Shown: positions 28,147-38,266 of the stretch, piece by piece
How the letters are laid out: every line of letters begins with the position of its first letter
How positions within the stretch are numbered: position 1 is the first letter of the stretch
Virus record (IMG/VR): IMGVR_UViG_3300034175_000088
Span: 1 to 44,836 of that record
Direction: 5' to 3' (one strand)
Source: a virus
Length of the DNA stretch: 44,836 nt
The notes under the pieces: model-generated
Databases searched by the model: none
What the model was told of the DNA's origin: nothing
The model's input: only the letters and a program-made list of their open reading frames with translations
Translations under genes and position numbers: made by a program

Positions 28147-31100
28147 ATGGATGACGGCACGCCCGCCCTTGAGGTTGGCTTTCGCATTGACACCGGGGGC
28201 TCATTCTCAGCGCTGGATCAACTCGCGTCGAAGATGGACACCACGGAAGTGTCCGTTCTCGCCGACGCCAAGCGGATCGAGCAGGCGACCGGCGGAATGG
28301 TCAAAATGGCTAGCGGCACGGCGCAGATCGTGTCGTTCGGCAACGCCGCCACCCGGGAGATGCAGTCTGTCGCAGTCGCGACCGGTAGGGCCGAGAAGTC
28401 CGGCGAGGCCATGGTTCGTCAGCTTCAGCGCCAAGTGGAAACCTTCGGCAAGACCTCGGCCGAGATCCGGCAGATGCGCGCGGAGCTGCGGGCGACCGAG
28501 GCGGAGCAGCGCGGGCTTACCGAGCTTGCTGGCCGTCTGCGCGCAACTGCCGCGGAGATGGACCGCCTCGAAACATCGAGCGGCAAGCTGGCCGGAACGG
28601 CGGGCAAGAACGCCCTCGCGCTTCGGCAGGTCGCGGTCCAGATGCCGGACGTCGTGCAAGGACTGCTGAGTGGCCAGCCACCGATGCAGGTTCTCATCCA
28701 GCAGGGTGGTCAGCTCACCCAAATGGCGACCGCCTCCGGCATCGGCCTACGCGGCATGGCATCGGCCGTCGGCGCGCTTCTGCTGCCGTTCACGCCTCTC
28801 CTGGCCGTTCTCGGCGCGGCCGCGGGCGGCTTCGCGCTGCTCACCCGCTGGATCAACCAGGGCGTCACGAACAATCAGCTGACGCGCGATCTGGGCGATA
28901 TCACTGGCGGTGCCGACGCAACCAAGCAGGAGCTCTACAAGCTTCGCGAGGAGACCGTCAGCTTTGGCGACACTGCGAAAGCCGTGTTCAGCGTCGTCGG
29001 CAAGGACGTGGCCAGCGTTTTCGTTGGCGACATGAAGGGAATGGCGAAAGACGTTAAGTCGACGCTCGACGACCTAGCCTCGTATGGCAGGAAGACACTG
29101 GCCGGGCTTTATGCGGGCCTCGCGGGGACCAAGGCGTATCTCGGCGAGATCGAGAAGGGCGGCGTCGTCGGGCTCGCCAAGATGGCGATCGGCCAGGGTG
29201 ACCCGAAGCTCCTGGAGAAAACCTACGGCGCCGCATACGACGTGGCCGACAAGTATTTGACCAAGCTGGGCGGCCGCATCAGAAAGGCGGCAGTCGAAAA
29301 CACCCGAGAGCGCCTGGCTGAGAAAGTCGGGTACAATCCGATCCCGAAGGCAACGGCTCCGAAGGTGGACCGCACGGCCGAGCGCCTTGCGCGCGAGAAC
29401 GAGGCGATCGAGGCCCAGATCCGCAACACGTATCTGCTGGCCGAAGCATACGGCGCAAGCGGCGCGGCGGCGCTGGTCGCCGAAGCGCGGGTGAAAGCCG
29501 AGAGCGCTGCAATCCGCGGTCGCGGCGACGTCGAACTCTTCGTGAACCGTCAGATCCGGCTCGCGATCGCCGAGCGGGTCCGCGACGCGTCCAAGTCGGC
29601 CGCTGTCATGCGCGAGCAGGCCGATGTACAGACCGAGATCAACGGCATGGTCGCGGCTAGCAATGTCCCAGCCGAGCGCGCGGCCGAGCTGCTTCAGCGG
29701 CGGATGGCCGAGCTTCCGCTGCTCCACGCGATCGAGGCAGCGCAGCAGCGCGGGCTCGCGGAGGAAGTCGGGAAGGCCACTCGGGCACTGGAGGCGCAGC
29801 GCAGCGCGCAGAAGGATGCAGACGCGGCGGCTATGGGCGCTCGGTTCGTTGCGGCGGACTCGGCTGCGGACCGTAGGCTGGCGGAGCTTCGGGAGGAGCT
29901 GCGGCTGGTTGGCGCTACCGACGAGGCGCGGACGCGCGCGCTGGCGACCGTTCGCGCCACTGCTGAGGCGCAGGTACAGTTCAGGGACGCTCCGGCGAAC
30001 CAGCAACTCTACATCGACAAGCAAGTCGAGATTGCAGTCGTGACCGAACGTGTCGCCGCAGCCACCCGCGAGTGGAACGACGCGCTGTTCTTCAACGCTG
30101 ACAGATGGGATCTGATCGCGCGCAACGTCCAGAGCGCCGCAAGCGGCATCGCCGAGGCGTTCGGAAGCGTCGGCCGTGCGGTCGGTGACATGGCCTCAAT
30201 CTACGCCAATTTTATTGCCGACCGCGCGCGCGCGCAGGCGGAGCACGATGCGGCTATCGTGAGGGCAGGAAACAGCGAGCGCCTGATTGCCCAAGAGAAC
30301 GCTCGCTTCGCGCTGCGATCGTCCGGCGTTCAAATCCAGGCCTACGGCGACATGGTGTCGGCGGCGAAGGGCTTCTTCAAAGAAGGATCGACCGGCTACA
30401 AGGCGATGGCCGCAGCTGAGAAGGTCTACCGCGTTGCGCAGTTCGCTATGTCTATCCAGGCGATGGTGCAGAACGCGGCCGAGACATTGGGGTTCGTGAC
30501 TACGAGCGCCGCCCGCGCGACCGCCGCGGGCGCAGAGGGCGTCGCCACACAGGCGAAGCTGCCGTTTCCCGCGAACATCGCCGCTATGGCTGCGACGGCA
30601 GCAGCACTGGCCGCTGCTGGGATTGCCGTGTTTAGCGGCGGCGGGGCTGGTCGGGTGTCGCCCGTAACAAATACCGGTGCTGGCACAGTGCTGGGCGACC
30701 CGGACGGGAAGTCGGACAGCCTCAAGCGCTCCATCGACGCGCTGAAGGAGGTCGACACGCTGATGCTGTCCACCTCGCGCGGCATGGCGGCGTCCCTCCG
30801 CTCGATCGACAACCAGGTCGGCGGCTTCGCGGCGCTGGTAGTGCGCGCAGGCGACGTGAACGCATCGGCGGGTGTCGACACGGGCTTCAAGGCCAATGTG
30901 GTCGGGTCGGTCCTGGGCTCGATCCCGGTCATCGGCGGGCTGCTCAAAGGCCTGTTCGGCACGTCAACCAAGGTGATTGGCGGCGGGCTGTATGGCGGCG
31001 CGCAGTCGCTCGGCTCCATCCTCGACGGCGGCTTCGACGCGGCGACCTACTCGGACGTCGAGAAGAAGAAAAAGCTGTTCGGGATCACCACCAGCACGAA

Positions 31101-32514
31101 GTTCCGGACCGAGTACGGCGACGCGGACCCGACGCTGGAGAACCAGTTCACGCTCGTCCTCCGCAGCTTCAACGAGGCGATCGTCGCTGCGGCCGGGCCG
31201 CTCGGCGTGGCGACTGGCGACATCGAGGGGCTGCTGCGCGGCTTCGTGGTCGACATCGGCAAGATCGACCTGAAAGGTCTCACCGGCGCCGAGATCCAGG
31301 AGAAGCTGAGCGCCGTGTTCGGCGCGGCGGCCGATAACATGGCGACCGCCGCATTCCCCGGGTTCGAGCGGTTTCAGAAGGTGGGCGAGGGCATGTTCGA
31401 GACGCTGGTGCGTATCTCGTCCACCGTCGAGGCCGTGACCTCGTCGCTCGATTTGCTGGGTGCCGGCACGCGAACGCTGGGCATCGATGCGAAGATCGGG
31501 CTGGCCGATCAGTTCGACAGCGTCGGCGATCTGACCAGCGCGGTCGAAGGCTACTTCCAGACCTTCTACACCGAGGCGGAGCAGGCTGCGGCGAAGACGG
31601 CGCAGTTCGGCAAGGTATTCGAGAGCCTGGGCCTTTCCATGCCCGGTACGCTCGCCGGGTTTCGCCAGCTGGTGGAGGCGCAGGACCTGACCAGCGCGGC
31701 CGGGCAGGCGACCTATGCCACCTTGCTCCAGCTCGCCCCGGCGTTTGCCGACCTGAAAACGGCGATGGACGGCGCGAAGAGCGCGGCGGACGTGATGGCC
31801 GAGCGCCGGGACCTGGAGCGCCGTCTGCTGGAGTTGAACGGCGACACGGCCGCGATCCGCGCGCTCGATCTCGCCAAGCTCGACGCGAGCAACCGTGGGC
31901 TCCAGCAGCAGATCTACGCCGTGCAGGACGCCCAGGAGGCTGCGCGCGCGGCCGACGAGCTGCGCAAGGCGTGGGCGTCGGTGGGCGACGGCATCATGGA
32001 CGAGGTGAAGCGCATCCGGGGCCTGTCCGGCGCGGAGCAGGGCGGCGGGTTCGCGGTCCTCATGGGCCAGTTCAACGCGGCAAACGCGGCGGCACGCGGC
32101 GGCGATCAGGATGCGGCCAAGAGCCTGCCCGGCATCAGCCAGGCGCTGCTGAACGCGGCGGCGCTCGTCGCGACCAGCCGCCAAGAACTTGATCGGGTTC
32201 AGGCGGAGACGGCCGCGAGCCTGGAGGCCACCTACGGCGCGATCAGCGGGCTGTCCGGCGCGAAGGCGACGAGCGCCATGGATACGCTGACGGCGGCGGC
32301 GAGCGCGTCCCGGGCGGCGACCACCCCAAACGCGGCGAACGACAGCATGGCGGCCGAGATCCGGTCTCTTCGGGAGGAGGTCGCGGCCATGCGGGCGGAG
32401 AACAACGCGGGCCATGCAGAGAACGCCAGCGCCAACAAGCGATCGGCCGCCGTGCTGGAGATCGTATCCGGCGCGACGGGTGGTGATGCCTTCAACGTGT
32501 CCTACGCCGCGTGA
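28147..32514 (+). CDS. Tape measure protein
   Basis: A 1455-aa protein from ATG 28147, preceded by AAGGGGG. It begins LEVGFRIDTGGSFSALDQLASKMD and is mainly long coiled-coil helices. Hydrophobic stretches lie near residues 205-235 (LLLPFTPLLAVLGAAAGGFAL) and 805-830 and 925-950, as in membrane-penetrating tape measures. Ala-rich C-terminal helices close the protein. It sets tail length and enters the host envelope with DNA. The next gene starts in a GTGA overlap. Confidence 0.95.
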   Translation: MDDGTPALEVGFRIDTGGSFSALDQLASKMDTTEVSVLADAKRIEQATGGMVKMASGTAQIVSFGNAATREMQSVAVATGRAEKSGEAMVRQLQRQVETFGKTSAEIRQMRAELRATEAEQRGLTELAGRLRATAAEMDRLETSSGKLAGTAGKNALALRQVAVQMPDVVQGLLSGQPPMQVLIQQGGQLTQMATASGIGLRGMASAVGALLLPFTPLLAVLGAAAGGFALLTRWINQGVTNNQLTRDLGDITGGADATKQELYKLREETVSFGDTAKAVFSVVGKDVASVFVGDMKGMAKDVKSTLDDLASYGRKTLAGLYAGLAGTKAYLGEIEKGGVVGLAKMAIGQGDPKLLEKTYGAAYDVADKYLTKLGGRIRKAAVENTRERLAEKVGYNPIPKATAPKVDRTAERLARENEAIEAQIRNTYLLAEAYGASGAAALVAEARVKAESAAIRGRGDVELFVNRQIRLAIAERVRDASKSAAVMREQADVQTEINGMVAASNVPAERAAELLQRRMAELPLLHAIEAAQQRGLAEEVGKATRALEAQRSAQKDADAAAMGARFVAADSAADRRLAELREELRLVGATDEARTRALATVRATAEAQVQFRDAPANQQLYIDKQVEIAVVTERVAAATREWNDALFFNADRWDLIARNVQSAASGIAEAFGSVGRAVGDMASIYANFIADRARAQAEHDAAIVRAGNSERLIAQENARFALRSSGVQIQAYGDMVSAAKGFFKEGSTGYKAMAAAEKVYRVAQFAMSIQAMVQNAAETLGFVTTSAARATAAGAEGVATQAKLPFPANIAAMAATAAALAAAGIAVFSGGGAGRVSPVTNTGAGTVLGDPDGKSDSLKRSIDALKEVDTLMLSTSRGMAASLRSIDNQVGGFAALVVRAGDVNASAGVDTGFKANVVGSVLGSIPVIGGLLKGLFGTSTKVIGGGLYGGAQSLGSILDGGFDAATYSDVEKKKKLFGITTSTKFRTEYGDADPTLENQFTLVLRSFNEAIVAAAGPLGVATGDIEGLLRGFVVDIGKIDLKGLTGAEIQEKLSAVFGAAADNMATAAFPGFERFQKVGEGMFETLVRISSTVEAVTSSLDLLGAGTRTLGIDAKIGLADQFDSVGDLTSAVEGYFQTFYTEAEQAAAKTAQFGKVFESLGLSMPGTLAGFRQLVEAQDLTSAAGQATYATLLQLAPAFADLKTAMDGAKSAADVMAERRDLERRLLELNGDTAAIRALDLAKLDASNRGLQQQIYAVQDAQEAARAADELRKAWASVGDGIMDEVKRIRGLSGAEQGGGFAVLMGQFNAANAAARGGDQDAAKSLPGISQALLNAAALVATSRQELDRVQAETAASLEATYGAISGLSGAKATSAMDTLTAAASASRAATTPNAANDSMAAEIRSLREEVAAMRAENNAGHAENASANKRSAAVLEIVSGATGGDAFNVSYAA

Positions 32515-35500
32515 AGGTCGTGACCAACGGTGGCGAGGTGATCGACCTCGGCACCACCGAGACCATCCCTACCATCGGCATCACGGACTATAGTCGCCGC
32601 GTCACCGACGACTTTGGGGTGACCACGGTCGTGAAGCGCGGGTTCGCGCGTCGGCTGTCGGTCCGGCTGGCGGTGCCGTTCGATGCGGCGGACGCGTTGC
32701 AGCGCCGCCTCGCCGAGCTTCGAGCATCACCCGCGCTCTGGGTGGCAGACGATCGGTTCGACTGGCTGTCCGCGCGCGGCTTCTACAAGGACTTCGCGCT
32801 CGATCTGGCGACGCCGCCGCTCAGCCTCTGCACGCTGACCGTGGAGGGCTTGGCCGAGACGGAGACGGTCGCCGATCCCGGCGGGGACCCGGCGGCCGGC
32901 GGGCAGGCCTCCACGCTTCAGCTGCTCCGGCCCACGGTCATCACGGCCGCCCAGCTGACGGCGACCAACGTTCCCGAGACCGACCATCCCGAGTGGGCGA
33001 GCTCTACATCCTACCCTCTGGGCGCCCGGGTCATCAAAGCCTCGACGCACCGCATCTACGAGAGCGTCGCCGCAGCCAACGTCGGCAACGACCCGGCGGG
33101 CACCTCGGGCAAGTGGCTGGACCTGGGGCCTACCAACCGCTGGGCGATGTTCGACGAAGCGCTCGGAACGACAACGACCGCGGCGGACATTATCACCGTC
33201 ACGCTTCAGGCTGGCATTGTCGACGGCGTCGCGCTCTTAGACGTCGTCGGCACGAGCGTCCGGGTTCAGGCAAACGCCTATGATCGCACGCAGGCCGTAA
33301 GCGCAGGCGCGGTCGTGTTCCTCGATATGCCCGAAGGTAGCGCGCCGGTTCACGTCACCGTCTCGGGAAGCGGCCCCGTCTCGGTCGGGACGCTGATCGT
33401 TGGCCGCCGGGTCGCGCTCGGCGTGACCGAAGCAGCGCCGACCGCCGGCATCACCGACTACAGCCGCAAGGAGATCGACGACTTCGGCGAGGTAAGCGTC
33501 GTGGAGCGGGCGTGGTCCAAGCGGATGACGGTGCGTGCGCTGATCAGGACAGACGTGCTCGACGTGGTGGCCAACCGCATCGCGGCCGTGCGTGCGCGGC
33601 CATGCCTTTGGATCGGGCAGGCGGGCCTGGATAGCCTGACCGTGTACGGATTCTTTAAGGAGTTCTCGATCGAAGTCGGGGAGAGCGTCAGCAAGCTGTC
33701 GCTGTCGATCGAAGGTTTGAGCAAGGCCGCGCCGGTCGGCGGTCCCCTGACCGGACCACGAGGCGAGAAAGGCGATAAGGGCGACCCGGGCGAGAATGCG
33801 CCGCTCGTCTTGGTGCAGTGGTCGGTCGACGGCGTGTCGGGCTGGCATACCGACTACCAGGACGGCGACAAGTTTCAGCGGCAGTCCGTCGATGGCGGCG
33901 CGAGCTACGGGCCCGCTGTCCGCGTCGTCGGCGAGGCCGCGACCAGCGGCATGGACGGCGTCTCGCCATCGATCATCTTCCGCCGTTCGGCTACGGTGCC
34001 GGCGACCCCTGCCCAGGATACCGGCAACCCGCCCCCGGGCTGGTTCGATGGACCGCCCGGGGGCACGGATTTCCTCTGGCAGTCCACCAGCCGCTTCCGT
34101 GGAGGAACCCAGCTTCAGGGCTGGAGCACGCCGGTGCGCATCAGCGGCCGAGATGGCGTGGACGGGGTCGACGGCCTTCCCGGCGTCGACGGCTCAGACG
34201 GGGTGACCTGGTTCACCTATTTTGCCTACGCCAACAGTCCGGACGGCACTCTCGACTTTACCACCGGCCAGCCCGGCACACGCGCCTATGTCGGCTTCGG
34301 CACCGGCACGTCGCCGTCCGAGCCGCAGGTCGCCTCCGCCTATAGCTGGTCGGCGTACAAAGGGTCGCCATTCGGCATCACGACGCGGGGGTCTGTGGTG
34401 GTGGCCGGTGACACGGTCGCGAAGCTTCCCACCGGTGCGGCAGCTTGGGACAGCGACGCATACTCGACAGTCGGCTTCCGCGGCGGCTGCCAGGTCGGGT
34501 TCCGAGCGGCTTCGACTGGGTCGAACTTCATGGCCGGCTTGAACGGTGACCCTGCCGGCGACGTTGGCTTCGCCTCGCTGGATCACGCTTGGTACTGCCT
34601 CGCGGACGGCACGTGCAGGATCTTCGAGGCGGGCCAGCAGGTCGCAAATGCTGGCACCTACTTCACCGACACCGACTTCCAGATCGTCTACAAGGGCCAG
34701 ACCGTACGCTATCTGAAGAACGGGTTCGAGATACGATCCGTTGCCGCTCAGCCGGATAAGCTGTTCTTCTTCGACAGCAGCTTCCTCTTCGCGGGAGCCA
34801 AGCTTACCAACCTGACCTTCGCGGCGGCCGGCGCGGACGGGCGGGATGGGACGGACGGGCTGGACGGCAGCGACGGCCTGAACGGCGCCGCGGGCGCGAA
34901 CGGCCAGACCAGCTATGTCCACTTCGCCTTTGCGAACTCGCCGGACGGCACCGTAGACTTTACGACCGGGGCAGCTAGCGGGCGCTACTATATCGGCACC
35001 TATACCGACTTCACGCCAGCCGACAGCGCCAACCCGACCAGCTACGTGTGGTCCCTGTTCCGGGGTGCCGACGGCACGAACGGCATCGACGGCGGCGACG
35101 GTAAGAGCGTCCATATCGCATACGCCGATAGCGCCAACGGAACGGTCAATTTCCACCTCAGCGACGGTGCCGGGCGAAGGTATATCGGCACCTATACCGA
35201 CACGACTCTGGCCGACAGCACCAACCCTGCCGCTTATACCTGGTCGTTGATCAAGGGCGCGGATGGTAACGACGGCTCGCCCGGTAATGATGGCCAGGAC
35301 GGCGTCACGGAAGCGATCGCGTTCATTCGCGCAAGCACCCAGCCGGCAACGCCAATCAGTGCCGCAAATCCGCCTCCCGGCTGGAGTGCCGCCGATCCGA
35401 GCGGCGTCGGCCTCCTCTGGCTGACCAAGGCGTCCTACCGGGCCGGGATCCAGCTAACCCCGTGGGGCACTCCTCAGCGCGTCACGGGCGACCAAGGCGC

Positions 35501-35855
35501 GCCCGGCATTTCGGCTCCGCAGCCGGTCGAGTTCGTCGGCAACGGCGCTGATCTCGCCCCCGTGCTCGTGCAACCGGGACAGACGATCACAGCGGTCTGC
35601 CGACTTCGGGCATTCGCGAGTAGTGCTGGAGAGGCGTCGCTCCAAGTGACCGCGCAGCCGGACGGCGGAGGCGCGGTGGTGATCGGCTCGCAGACGAAAT
35701 CCGCCGGCGCGAGCGAAGTGGTTGTGCTCACCGCGACTGGAACCTGGACGAATACGGGAGGGGTCGAGCGGTTGGCCTATGTCAGCGCGGTCCTGTTCGG
35801 GGGCGCTAACCCGACCGCCCAGGACGGTAATTCCAACTACCTGAGGGTGACCTGA
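32511..35855 (+). CDS. Tail tip/fibre protein with duplicated domain and collagen repeats
   Basis: A 1114-aa protein from GTG 32511. A domain of about 110 residues occurs twice: IGITDYSRRVTDDFGVTTVV near 20 and AGITDYSRKEIDDFGEVSVV near 315, each ending with FYKDF/FFKEF and SL..EGL. The rest alternates collagen-like Gly-X-Y runs (GPRGEKGDKGDPGE near 416; GRDGTDGLDGSDGLNGAAG near 780) with small repeated modules carrying NSPDGT and SYVWSLF. It would link the tail tip to fibres and bind host surface. Trimeric collagen helices are a family inference. Confidence 0.8.
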   Translation: MKVVTNGGEVIDLGTTETIPTIGITDYSRRVTDDFGVTTVVKRGFARRLSVRLAVPFDAADALQRRLAELRASPALWVADDRFDWLSARGFYKDFALDLATPPLSLCTLTVEGLAETETVADPGGDPAAGGQASTLQLLRPTVITAAQLTATNVPETDHPEWASSTSYPLGARVIKASTHRIYESVAAANVGNDPAGTSGKWLDLGPTNRWAMFDEALGTTTTAADIITVTLQAGIVDGVALLDVVGTSVRVQANAYDRTQAVSAGAVVFLDMPEGSAPVHVTVSGSGPVSVGTLIVGRRVALGVTEAAPTAGITDYSRKEIDDFGEVSVVERAWSKRMTVRALIRTDVLDVVANRIAAVRARPCLWIGQAGLDSLTVYGFFKEFSIEVGESVSKLSLSIEGLSKAAPVGGPLTGPRGEKGDKGDPGENAPLVLVQWSVDGVSGWHTDYQDGDKFQRQSVDGGASYGPAVRVVGEAATSGMDGVSPSIIFRRSATVPATPAQDTGNPPPGWFDGPPGGTDFLWQSTSRFRGGTQLQGWSTPVRISGRDGVDGVDGLPGVDGSDGVTWFTYFAYANSPDGTLDFTTGQPGTRAYVGFGTGTSPSEPQVASAYSWSAYKGSPFGITTRGSVVVAGDTVAKLPTGAAAWDSDAYSTVGFRGGCQVGFRAASTGSNFMAGLNGDPAGDVGFASLDHAWYCLADGTCRIFEAGQQVANAGTYFTDTDFQIVYKGQTVRYLKNGFEIRSVAAQPDKLFFFDSSFLFAGAKLTNLTFAAAGADGRDGTDGLDGSDGLNGAAGANGQTSYVHFAFANSPDGTVDFTTGAASGRYYIGTYTDFTPADSANPTSYVWSLFRGADGTNGIDGGDGKSVHIAYADSANGTVNFHLSDGAGRRYIGTYTDTTLADSTNPAAYTWSLIKGADGNDGSPGNDGQDGVTEAIAFIRASTQPATPISAANPPPGWSAADPSGVGLLWLTKASYRAGIQLTPWGTPQRVTGDQGAPGISAPQPVEFVGNGADLAPVLVQPGQTITAVCRLRAFASSAGEASLQVTAQPDGGGAVVIGSQTKSAGASEVVVLTATGTWTNTGGVERLAYVSAVLFGGANPTAQDGNSNYLRVT

Positions 35856-36436
35856 TGGCCTGGCTCGTTATCGACGCCGAATCCCACGACGTCGTGTCGG
35901 GTCCACACGACCTTGAGCCGAAGCCGGCCGCGGGCCGATACACGACGCTCGTGATGGCCGGCTTTCCCGATACACGGGCGTGGTCAGCGCCGATGCGTGG
36001 ATTCGTCGCCGTTGACGACGAGGCCGCTCTAATCCGGAAAGTCAAAGCCGACGCCTCGTCGCGCAAGATGAAGGTGCTGACCACCGGCACGGCGAAGTCT
36101 AAGATCTACGCGGCCAAGCAGGCGGAGGTCACCGCCTTCTATGCGGCCGGCGGCGCGACTCAGTCCGTGTCGGCGGCGCTGGCGATGATCAACAACATGA
36201 GCGCGCTCGAACGCGACCGCAGATACCGATATGCGCTCGTATCGGCCAAGCTCCGCGGCGAGACGACAATCCAGAAAGCGATCGAGCGGTTCAACGCCGG
36301 CGCGCTCTTCTCGGATAAGGAGGTCGCCCGGATCGAGGCGATTGAGGAGCTTGGCTGCGAGCGCATCCGCGCGGCCACGACCGCCGCCGCCAAGCGCGCT
36401 GCGTTCGCCGCGATCAACTGGAACTGGGCGGGCTGA
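35855..36436 (+). CDS. Hypothetical tail-region protein
   Basis: A 193-aa protein; its ATG shares one base with the previous stop. The N-terminal part is beta-rich (WLVIDAESHDVVSGPHDLE, GRYTTLVMAGFPDTRAW). The rest is helical with KSKIYAAKQAEVTAFYAAGG, as in phage proteins downstream of tail fibres that carry a DUF4376-like or chaperone segment. A fibre-assembly role is possible; not certain. Confidence 0.55.
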   Translation: MAWLVIDAESHDVVSGPHDLEPKPAAGRYTTLVMAGFPDTRAWSAPMRGFVAVDDEAALIRKVKADASSRKMKVLTTGTAKSKIYAAKQAEVTAFYAAGGATQSVSAALAMINNMSALERDRRYRYALVSAKLRGETTIQKAIERFNAGALFSDKEVARIEAIEELGCERIRAATTAAAKRAAFAAINWNWAG

Positions 36437-36485
36437 CCGCCCGCGAACGGAGTGCCCTCAGCATGAACACCCAAGGTGCCGCGCG

Positions 36486-37040
36486 GTGAGCGCGGCCAGC
36501 CCCGCCGCGCGCGCTCTCGGCGCTACGCCCGAACAGGTGATCGCCAACATGGGGTCGGTCGCGGCACCGTCTTTCGATGGACAAGGCTGGCTCGTCGCGC
36601 TCAACCTGGGCTGGATGACGGCCGGCTTTTGCCTTTGCCTCATGCTCACAGCCAAGATGGTCCGGGATATCTGGCGGTGTCGGGCGTACGATCGGCTGCG
36701 CGAGGGAGCGCAGATCGCGCGTCTGATGATCCTGTGCTTCGCGACTGCGGGCGTCCTTCGGTTCGGCGGTGAGGCGTTCGCCTTATGGGGCTGGGACCCG
36801 CGCGACCCGGCTATGACGGTGGCGGCCGCACACACGAAGCGGCTGCTCGATCCTATTTCCGCGCCGCTCGCGTTCCTCGGGTTCGGTGTATGGGTGCTGG
36901 CCGAGCCGAGCTTCATCGCGCAGCTGCGGCTTCGACCTCCTCCGGTCAACATGTGGCGCACGCTATCGCGCCTTCGCCGCCCCGCGCTTGTCACCGCCCT
37001 TTGCTTTGCCGTCGCGATCGGCGTGGTGACGACGCGGTGA
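36486..37040 (+). CDS. Polytopic membrane protein
   Basis: A 184-aa protein from GTG 36486. Four hydrophobic helices are predicted by eye: WLVALNLGWMTAGFCLCLML, LMILCFATAGVLRFGG, ISAPLAFLGFGVWVLA and LVTALCFAVAIGVV. An 8-codon ORF (36463-36489, MNTQGAAR) ends in a GTGA overlap with the start and may couple translation. Its place directly before the holin-like gene and endolysin suggests a lysis-module role. Confidence 0.65.
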   Translation: MSAASPAARALGATPEQVIANMGSVAAPSFDGQGWLVALNLGWMTAGFCLCLMLTAKMVRDIWRCRAYDRLREGAQIARLMILCFATAGVLRFGGEAFALWGWDPRDPAMTVAAAHTKRLLDPISAPLAFLGFGVWVLAEPSFIAQLRLRPPPVNMWRTLSRLRRPALVTALCFAVAIGVVTTR

Positions 37041-37504
37041 TTGACCGAGTGGTTGCGGGGGCCGCAAGCCTCGCACTCGCTGCGGTCACCGCCCGCGCCG
37101 CGCAGCCGATGATGCTGCACTTTTTCGGAATGCCCTTCGAGGTCCCGTCGATGCTGGCGGCGCTGTTCGGCTGTATCGTCACCCGCGTGATGGTCGGTCA
37201 GTCCGACAAGGTGTCGCGCTGGGGCGTGAGGCTGACCGTCGACGTGCTGACAATTGGTGTGACCTTCTTCCTGGTCGTCTCCGTCCAGCCGGTTCTGCTG
37301 ACCGCCTTGGTTCTTGGCATCACTGTCGCCGCGCTCGGCAAGGGCATCGTTCAGATCGCCGAGACCCGCGGCCGACGCCTGCTCGACGCGCTGCTGCCAG
37401 GTGGTCCCGACGATCATACGCCGCCCCCGCCGCGGGCCGATGCCGACAATGTGGAGGGCATCGGCCGAGCCCTGCGGCAATTGGACACGCCGCCCAACCC
37501 CTGA
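37037..37504 (+). CDS. Holin-like membrane protein
   Basis: A 155-aa protein from GTG 37037 (GTGA overlap). Three hydrophobic segments: VVAGAASLALAAVTA, FEVPSMLAALFGCIVT and VDVLTIGVTFFLVVSV plus LTALVLGITVAALG. A proline-rich, charged cytoplasmic tail follows (PDDHTPPPPRAD). It lies 19 bp before the GH19 endolysin. Topology and place fit a holin, which would time release of the lysin. Confidence 0.6.
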   Translation: MIDRVVAGAASLALAAVTARAAQPMMLHFFGMPFEVPSMLAALFGCIVTRVMVGQSDKVSRWGVRLTVDVLTIGVTFFLVVSVQPVLLTALVLGITVAALGKGIVQIAETRGRRLLDALLPGGPDDHTPPPPRADADNVEGIGRALRQLDTPPNP

Positions 37505-37523
37505 CCTTCGACACTGGAGAACG

Positions 37524-38108
37524 ATGATGATCGACGTTGCCAGGTTGCAGCGGCGGGTCGGCTGCGCGCCGGACGGTGTAAATGGCCCGACCACCATGAC
37601 GGCACTGTTCGCCAAGCTGGGGGCGAAACGGGACATTGCGGCCGAGCTCGGGCTCGCCGCAGCCGTCCACTTCGTCGGCGCCGGGTTGCTCGTGTCCGAG
37701 CTGCGCCTGGCGCACGTCCTTGCGCAGCTCGGACACGAGAGCGACGGCTTCAACGCCATGGAGGAGTATGCCTCCGGTCACGCCTATGAGGGCCGCGGGG
37801 ATCTCGGAAACACCCAGCCCGGGGACGGCAAGCGGTACAAGGGCAGGGGGCCGATCCAGGTAACCGGCCGGGACAACTATCGACGGTACGGGCGCAAGCT
37901 CGGCGTTGACCTCGAGCGCCGACCGGAGCTCGCGTCCGCACCCTCGATCGGGCTGATGGTGAGCTGTGCCTATTGGACCGACAGAGGATTGAACGCGCTC
38001 GCCGACCGCGACGATATTAAGGCGATCACGCGCAAGATCAACGGCGGCCTGAACGGCCTCGCCGATCGCGTCGACCGGCTGGCGGTCGCGAAGGCGCTGC
38101 TGGCCTGA
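37524..38108 (+). CDS. GH19 endolysin (chitinase-like muramidase)
   Basis: A 194-aa enzyme with GGAGAACG upstream. A short peptidoglycan-binding-like N-terminus (RLQRRVGCAPDGVNGPTTM) precedes the GH19 fold. Its marks are AQLGHESDGF with catalytic Glu72, EEYASGHAYEGRGDLGN (second acid Glu81), YKGRGPIQVTGRDNYRRYG, and CAYWTDRGLNALAD. No signal peptide, so holin-dependent release is expected. It would cut glycan strands of murein at lysis. Confidence 0.92.
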   Translation: MMIDVARLQRRVGCAPDGVNGPTTMTALFAKLGAKRDIAAELGLAAAVHFVGAGLLVSELRLAHVLAQLGHESDGFNAMEEYASGHAYEGRGDLGNTQPGDGKRYKGRGPIQVTGRDNYRRYGRKLGVDLERRPELASAPSIGLMVSCAYWTDRGLNALADRDDIKAITRKINGGLNGLADRVDRLAVAKALLA

Positions 38109-38266
38109 CCGGCCGGGCCGGACGCTCGTCTCGCGCCGCGGCCAACAGCCTCGCCCACGTTCTCCGAACCCATGCCGCCAGCTGCCCCATTACCGCTCCC
38201 TAGCGGGACCGTGGGCCCTAGCTGCTGAACCGACCCGACAGCCCCTGTTCAGCGAGGAGCCTACCC

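Noticed and set aside
30964-32415. 483-codon open frame on the minus strand
   Set aside because: Antisense to the end of the tape measure gene; no recognisable domain.
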